In this document: positions 13,200 through 16,699 of the stretch, piece by piece
How the letters are laid out: each line of letters begins with the position of its first letter
Position numbering within the stretch: position 1 is the stretch's first letter
DNA from: an uncultured Collinsella sp.
GTDB taxonomy: Bacteria > Actinomycetota > Coriobacteriia > Coriobacteriales > Coriobacteriaceae
Length of the DNA stretch: 16,699 nucleotides
NCBI GenBank assembly: GCA_958349325.1
Contig: CATWCP010000021.1
Location: 1 to 16,699, forward strand
Direction: 5' to 3'
Notes under the pieces: model-generated
What the model saw: only the letters and a program-made list of their open reading frames with translations
What the model was told of the DNA's origin: nothing
The model's database searches: none
Made by a program: the position numbers and the translations under genes

Positions 13200-13794
13200 C
13201 CTGGAAGGTATCGCGGTCGGGGGCGAAGGACTGCATGGCCGCGATGGTGCGGTCAAAGAGTTCGGGTAGCTCCCAACCCAGCATCTCGGCGCCCTGCGTA
13301 ATCACGTCGCGCGAACAGCCAACGGCAAAGCGCTTGTCCTTGAACTTCTTCTTGAGCGACTTGGTCGTAAAGTCCATGACGCTTTTGCTCGGACGCATGA
13401 TGACTGCAGCGCCGATCAGGCCGGTGAGCTCATCGCAGGCAAACAGGATCTTTTCCATCTGCAGCTCGGGTTTGGGCAGCGAGGTGTTGAAGTCGGACGT
13501 GTGCGTCTGGATGGCGCGAATGAGCTCGGGAGACGCACCTTCGCCCTCAAGAATCTCGGCAGCATAGATGGTGTGGTTCATGGGGTCGTCCTCATGCTCC
13601 TCCCAATCCAGGTCGTGCAGCAGACCGACGGTGCCCCAAAACTCCTCGTTCTCGGGGTCGAACTCGCGCGCAAAGTAGCGCATAGTGCCCTCGACCGTCT
13701 CGCCATGGGTGATGTGGAACGGGTCCTTGTTGTGCTCGTTGAGCAGTTCGAACGCGCGGTCGCGGGTGATTCCGGCGGTAAGCGGCTCTGACAT
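13195..13794 (-). CDS. HD-domain protein (predicted metal-dependent phosphohydrolase)
   Basis: The 199-residue protein carries the HD signature LLHDLDWEEH (His60-Asp61), preceded by a metal-ligand candidate in HITHGETV (about 27-34). HTSDF (97-101) and ACDELTGLIGAA (119-130), with Asp121, follow as the later helices of the fold. HD proteins commonly hydrolyse nucleotides or cyclic dinucleotides; the substrate here is not apparent, and no second catalytic domain is attached. ATG at 13794 has AAGGAG eight to nine bases upstream on the - strand. The stop codon overlaps the 36-bp inverted repeat shared with proA. The CarD-like gene on the same strand starts about 600 bases upstream and is cut off by its own family A hairpin, so the two are probably separate transcripts. 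Confidence 0.88.
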   Translation of the reverse strand: MSEPLTAGITRDRAFELLNEHNKDPFHITHGETVEGTMRYFAREFDPENEEFWGTVGLLHDLDWEEHEDDPMNHTIYAAEILEGEGASPELIRAIQTHTSDFNTSLPKPELQMEKILFACDELTGLIGAAVIMRPSKSVMDFTTKSLKKKFKDKRFAVGCSRDVITQGAEMLGWELPELFDRTIAAMQSFAPDRDTFQA

Positions 13795-13848
13795 AACAGA
13801 CTCCTTGTGCTCGTGGGTATCGATAAGAATGAATACTACTAGAACACG

Positions 13849-13889
13849 AAAACCACCACAAAGGTGCCTGTCCCCTTTGTGGTGGTTTT
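13849..13889 (-). terminator. Family A hairpin repeat, copy 5, after the CarD-like gene
   Basis: A perfect 16-bp stem (13849-13864 with 13874-13889) surrounds TGCCTGTCC as read on the + strand. It starts 13 bases past the CarD-like stop on the - strand and runs into four T there. It also lies about 55 bases upstream of the HD-domain start, so it separates the two genes. Confidence 0.85.
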
Positions 13890-13902
13890 TGGCGCGGATG
13901 GG

Positions 13903-14388
13903 TTAGTTGAGGGCGGCTTGGGCTAGGCGGGCTTCGGCGGCCTCCTCGGTGACGCCCAAGGCCACGGCGAACTCCTCGATGGAGCGGCGTTTGGCCTCCT
14001 TGAGTACGCGCATGTAGTAGGAGCTGGGTTTTTTATCAGCTTCCTCGGCCTGGCGAATGCGGTGCATCATGGTCTTTGCCACGCGGACCGTCTCGGGCGC
14101 GCCCAGCTTGAGCTGCTGCTTAAAGTGCGTCTCCTCAAGTGAACTGTTGCGCTCGGTAAAAGTGTCGCACTCCAGCTCGTCATAGTGGCTCAGCAGGTGC
14201 TCGGCATCTTGCTGCGAGATGGCGGCGTGCAAACGGTCGGCCTGCGCCACGGGGTACATGAGGATCGTCTGCGCATGTCCCTGCTTGGTCTCGAGCAGTA
14301 GCATGGGCTGCGGTGTGTCGTCCCTAAAACCGACGACGGTGCAGACTCCCTGACCCGGATGAATGACGTGTTGACCGATTGAGAACAT
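13903..14388 (-). CDS. CarD-like RNA polymerase-binding transcriptional regulator
   Basis: The 161-residue protein begins with FSIGQHVIHPGQGVCTVVGF, the opening of the CarD/CdnL/TRCF RNA polymerase-interaction domain (about 1-65) that binds the beta subunit. A helical C-terminal half (about 85-155; KQQLKLGAPETVRVAKTMMHRI, YYMRVLKEAKRRSIEEFAVALG) matches the DNA-contacting domain of CdnL/CarD proteins, which stabilise promoter open complexes. The length fits CdnL (about 160). ATG at 14388 has GGAGG five bases upstream on the - strand. It ends in a family A hairpin. A short inverted repeat, ATACG-AATTTA-CGTAT (14403-14418), lies just before its ribosome site. Whether it is the main CarD of the cell or a paralogue cannot be told from here. 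Confidence 0.88.
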   Translation of the reverse strand: MFSIGQHVIHPGQGVCTVVGFRDDTPQPMLLLETKQGHAQTILMYPVAQADRLHAAISQQDAEHLLSHYDELECDTFTERNSSLEETHFKQQLKLGAPETVRVAKTMMHRIRQAEEADKKPSSYYMRVLKEAKRRSIEEFAVALGVTEEAAEARLAQAALN

Positions 14389-14634
14389 GCTACCTCCAAC
14401 TTATACGAATTTACGTATGTCTAGAATAACACGCTGACGTGCGCAAACCCTTACTTTATGCAGGAAAAGCACACAACTCCGATAGGTAAGAGTATTCGAT
14501 AACAGGCGCAGCTCATTCACACCTTTATGCATTTTCAACGCCTGCATAATCTGCAGGCAGACTGGCATCTTTGAGTGACTCCATGCAAGCTGTAGTCAAT
14601 TTTGTGCATATGCAATATCGATTGGCTTTACCCT
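14389..14634. other. Divergent intergenic region between the CarD-like gene and argS
   Basis: No gene is seen. The region is clearly richer in A and T than its flanks and contains ATACG/CGTAT (14403-14418) and the 7-bp inverted repeat GCCTGCA-TAATC-TGCAGGC (14540-14558). It must hold the CarD-like promoter, but I could not fix it. A 64-codon open frame on the - strand (14525-14719) starts with GTG without a ribosome site and resembles nothing known. Confidence 0.35.
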
Positions 14635-14663
14635 GCGACAGTGCCCGTCGCTTGTGATAGAGT
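14635..14663 (+). promoter_or_regulatory. Candidate argS promoter
   Basis: GCGACA (14635-14640) and TAGAGT (14658-14663) are 17 bases apart, each matching four of six consensus positions, about 70 bases before the argS start. No T-box or other leader structure is apparent between them and the gene. Confidence 0.35.
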
Positions 14664-14730
14664 GCTACAAACTCTGGCTTTTGCCCTACGAGTGACCAAG
14701 AGCTCGGGGGCTTTAACACAAGGAGGATCT

Positions 14731-16584
14731 ATGCCCGAGAAGATTGAAGAGCTGGTACGCGCTGCGCTTGCTGCGGCCCAGGAGGCCGGCGACCTTTCTG
14801 CATTTGAACTTGACGATTGCGCTATCGAGCGACCGGCTGACACTTCTCATGGCGAGTGGACCTCTACCATGGCCCTGAAGTCCGCCAAGCTGGCCCATTG
14901 CGCCCCGCGCAAGATCGCCGAGGCCATCGTTGCCCATATGCCCGAGGACCCCGCGATCGAGAAGGTCGAGATCGCAGGCCCCGGCTTCATCAACTTCTAC
15001 CTCTCCGTTGCCGTCAAGAATGCCATCTTTGGCGAGGCTCGCGAGAAGGGTATGGACTTCGCTAAGTCCAACGTCGGTGGCGGCCTGAAGACCCAGGTCG
15101 AGTTCGTCTCCGCCAACCCCGTCGGCCCCATGCACATCGGCCATGGCCGCTGGGCCGCTCTGGGCGATTCGCTCTGCCGCGTTATGGACCATGCCGGTTA
15201 CGACATCCAGCGTGAGTTCTACATCAACGACCACGGCTCTCAGATGAACACCTTCGGCAACTCCATCAGCACGCGCTATATGCAGCTTGCCGACATCATC
15301 GCCAAGCAGGGCGTGGATATCGACGAGGCTCACAAGCTGCTGATCGCAGACCGCGACGCCTTCGTTGCCGACGAGAACGACGAGCATCCCGAGACCCATC
15401 CGTACCAGGACAATTTTGCCGAGACCCTGGGCAAGGACTCCTATGGCGGCGACTACATTATCGACGAGGCCGCCGAGTTCTGGCGCACCGACGGCGATAA
15501 GTGGGTCGAGGCCGATCCTCAGGAGCGCATGGAGAGCTTCCGCGAGCGCGGCTATGTGAAGATGGTCGACAACATGCGCGACCTCTGCCACGCCGTCAAT
15601 TGCGACTTCGATCGTTGGTACTCCGAGCGTTCGCTGTACGTGAAGGACACCGAGGGCGAGACCGCCGGCACCTCTGCCGTCGACCGCGCTTTTGAGAAGC
15701 TCGACAAGATGGGCTACCTCTACACCAAGGACGGCGCCCTGTGGTTCCGCTCCACCGACCTGGGCGATGACAAGGACCGCGTCCTGATCAAGTCCGACGG
15801 CGAGTACACCTACTTCGCCTCCGACGTTGCCTATCACTGGGATAAGTTCCAGCGCGTCGACCACGTCATCGACATCTGGGGTGCCGACCACCACGGCTAC
15901 ATCGAGCGCGTCCGCTGCGTCTGCGACGCTCTTGGCTATCCCGGCAAGTTTGAGGTTCTGCTGGGCCAGCTCGTCAACCTGCTGCGCAACGGCAAGCCCG
16001 TCCGTATGTCCAAGCGTAAGGGCACCATGGTGACCCTGCAGGAGCTCGTCGACGAGGTCGGTTCCGACGCCGCTCGCTACACGCTCATCTCCAAAAGCTC
16101 CAACCAGATGGTCGACTTCGATATCGAGGCCGTCAAGAAGCGCGACAACTCCAACCCGGTCTATTACGTGCAGTACGCTCACGCCCGCGTGTGCTCCATC
16201 CTGCGCCGTGCCGCCGACGTTACGCCCGAGCAGGCTGACGAGATGGGCATGAAGGCCGTCGCCGCCAAGGCCATCGGTGAGAACGTCGATTACTCGCTGC
16301 TGACCGACCCGACCGAGCTTGCCCTTTCGCGTAAGCTCAACGAGCTCACCGACCTCATCGCCAGCTGCGCTCGTGATCGCGCCCCGTTCCGTCTGACGCA
16401 CTTTGCCGAGGAGCTTGCCGGCGACTTCCACAGCTTCTATGCTGCTTGCCAGGTGCTGCCGAGCGAGGGCCGTCCCGTCGACCCCGAGCTTTCGCGTGCC
16501 CGTCTGGCCGCTTGCGATGCCGTCCGCGTGACGCTCGCCCTGGTGCTCACCCTTGTTGGTGTCTCCGCTCCCGAGCAGATGTAA
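14731..16584 (+). CDS. argS: Arginyl-tRNA synthetase
   Basis: This class I synthetase charges tRNA-Arg. The 617-residue protein is slightly longer than typical ArgRS (about 550-600). Visible are the N-terminal tRNA D-loop-binding domain (about 1-110; IAGPGFINFYLS), FVSANPVGPMHIGHGRWAALGD with HIGH at 135-138, IWGADHHGYIERV in the core, and the KMSKS-equivalent MSKRKG at 426-431. VDEVGSDAARY and the DALR anticodon-binding domain (about 470-617; NPVYYVQYAHARVCSILRRA) follow. AGGAGG directly upstream at good spacing fixes the ATG at 14731; an open frame to 14602 is an artefact. The stop codon lies within the small palindrome CAGAT-GTA-ATCTG (16576-16588). No T-rich terminator is seen before the IS-like end 60 bases on. 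Confidence 0.97.
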   Translation: MPEKIEELVRAALAAAQEAGDLSAFELDDCAIERPADTSHGEWTSTMALKSAKLAHCAPRKIAEAIVAHMPEDPAIEKVEIAGPGFINFYLSVAVKNAIFGEAREKGMDFAKSNVGGGLKTQVEFVSANPVGPMHIGHGRWAALGDSLCRVMDHAGYDIQREFYINDHGSQMNTFGNSISTRYMQLADIIAKQGVDIDEAHKLLIADRDAFVADENDEHPETHPYQDNFAETLGKDSYGGDYIIDEAAEFWRTDGDKWVEADPQERMESFRERGYVKMVDNMRDLCHAVNCDFDRWYSERSLYVKDTEGETAGTSAVDRAFEKLDKMGYLYTKDGALWFRSTDLGDDKDRVLIKSDGEYTYFASDVAYHWDKFQRVDHVIDIWGADHHGYIERVRCVCDALGYPGKFEVLLGQLVNLLRNGKPVRMSKRKGTMVTLQELVDEVGSDAARYTLISKSSNQMVDFDIEAVKKRDNSNPVYYVQYAHARVCSILRRAADVTPEQADEMGMKAVAAKAIGENVDYSLLTDPTELALSRKLNELTDLIASCARDRAPFRLTHFAEELAGDFHSFYAACQVLPSEGRPVDPELSRARLAACDAVRVTLALVLTLVGVSAPEQM

Positions 16585-16644
16585 TCTGCGGGTCATTTGA
16601 CCGTACAGACTTGGTTTAACTAAGCCTTGAAAGCCCGATCTCCC

Positions 16645-16699
16645 TGAACTGCGCCCCAAATCTTGGACGCCCTAAATAGCGACTAGGCCGCGAGGGCCT
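16645..16699 (+). mobile_element. Probable terminal end of an IS3-family (IS150-like) insertion sequence, cut by the window edge
   Basis: From 16645 the sequence reads TGAACTGCGCCCCAAA and then TTGGAC at 16663-16668, the form of IS3-family terminal repeats of the IS150 group (TG at the tip, CCCC-AAA, TTGGAC). Its 55 bases reach the window end before any coding sequence. It differs from the element end at the left edge, so two distinct IS elements are implied. Family assignment is from memory of such ends, without a database search. Confidence 0.6.

Noticed and set aside
14713..16659. A 648-codon open frame on the - strand opposite argS
   Set aside because: It is a shadow of the unmistakable ArgRS gene, with no ribosome site and no recognisable domain.

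Overview
The window reads as a GC-rich chromosomal segment of housekeeping genes from a Coriobacteriia-like actinobacterium, most likely Collinsella. This assignment is inference. It rests on the GC-rich, Coriobacteriia-like protein and codon character and on a short intergenic hairpin repeat I associate with Collinsella genomes. No rRNA or other definitive marker is present. Gene order is mosaic: short transcription units on both strands, usually separated by strong hairpins. There is no CRISPR array, prophage or defence island.

Layout. Bases 1-55 look like the end of an IS3-type insertion sequence cutting into a B3/4-domain gene, of which the 3' part remains (to 458). Next, on the + strand, come a MarR-type regulator, a DegV/FakB fatty-acid-binding protein and a one-domain MGMT-like protein. 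Each non-regulator gene in this block is followed by a copy of the same hairpin. On the - strand lie trpS (2790-3839) and a WecA/TagO-type membrane sugar-phosphate transferase (3999-5198), with a probable 6S RNA (about 5403-5577, - strand) upstream. A PflX-like radical SAM gene (5724-6662) follows on the + strand, then tRNA-Ala(CGC) with its own promoter and terminator, a small tail-anchored coiled-coil protein of unknown function, pncB (NAD salvage) and proB. An alpha/beta hydrolase resembling proline iminopeptidase lies on the - strand between proB and proA. Then come proA (+), an HD-domain protein (-), a CarD-like RNA polymerase-binding regulator (-) and argS (+). The last 55 bases (16645-16699) again look like an IS3-type end.

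How it fits together. ProB and ProA are the first two steps of proline synthesis, and the peptidase between them would release proline from peptides, so 9.1-13.1 kb forms a proline-supply neighbourhood. TrpRS, ArgRS and tRNA-Ala serve translation. CarD and the probable 6S RNA both act on RNA polymerase. FakB, next to a MarR regulator, feeds exogenous fatty acids into phospholipid synthesis.

The most unusual DNA is intergenic. Five copies of a GTGGTGG hairpin with a nearly fixed 9-base loop sit just after stop codons. One has grown into a perfect 36-bp inverted repeat that contains both stop codons of convergent genes. Two other GGGAC-containing repeat types occur between genes. The two window edges each carry exactly about 55 bases of IS-like end, which suggests this is a whole assembly contig broken at repeats. 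I found no convincing new multi-gene system.
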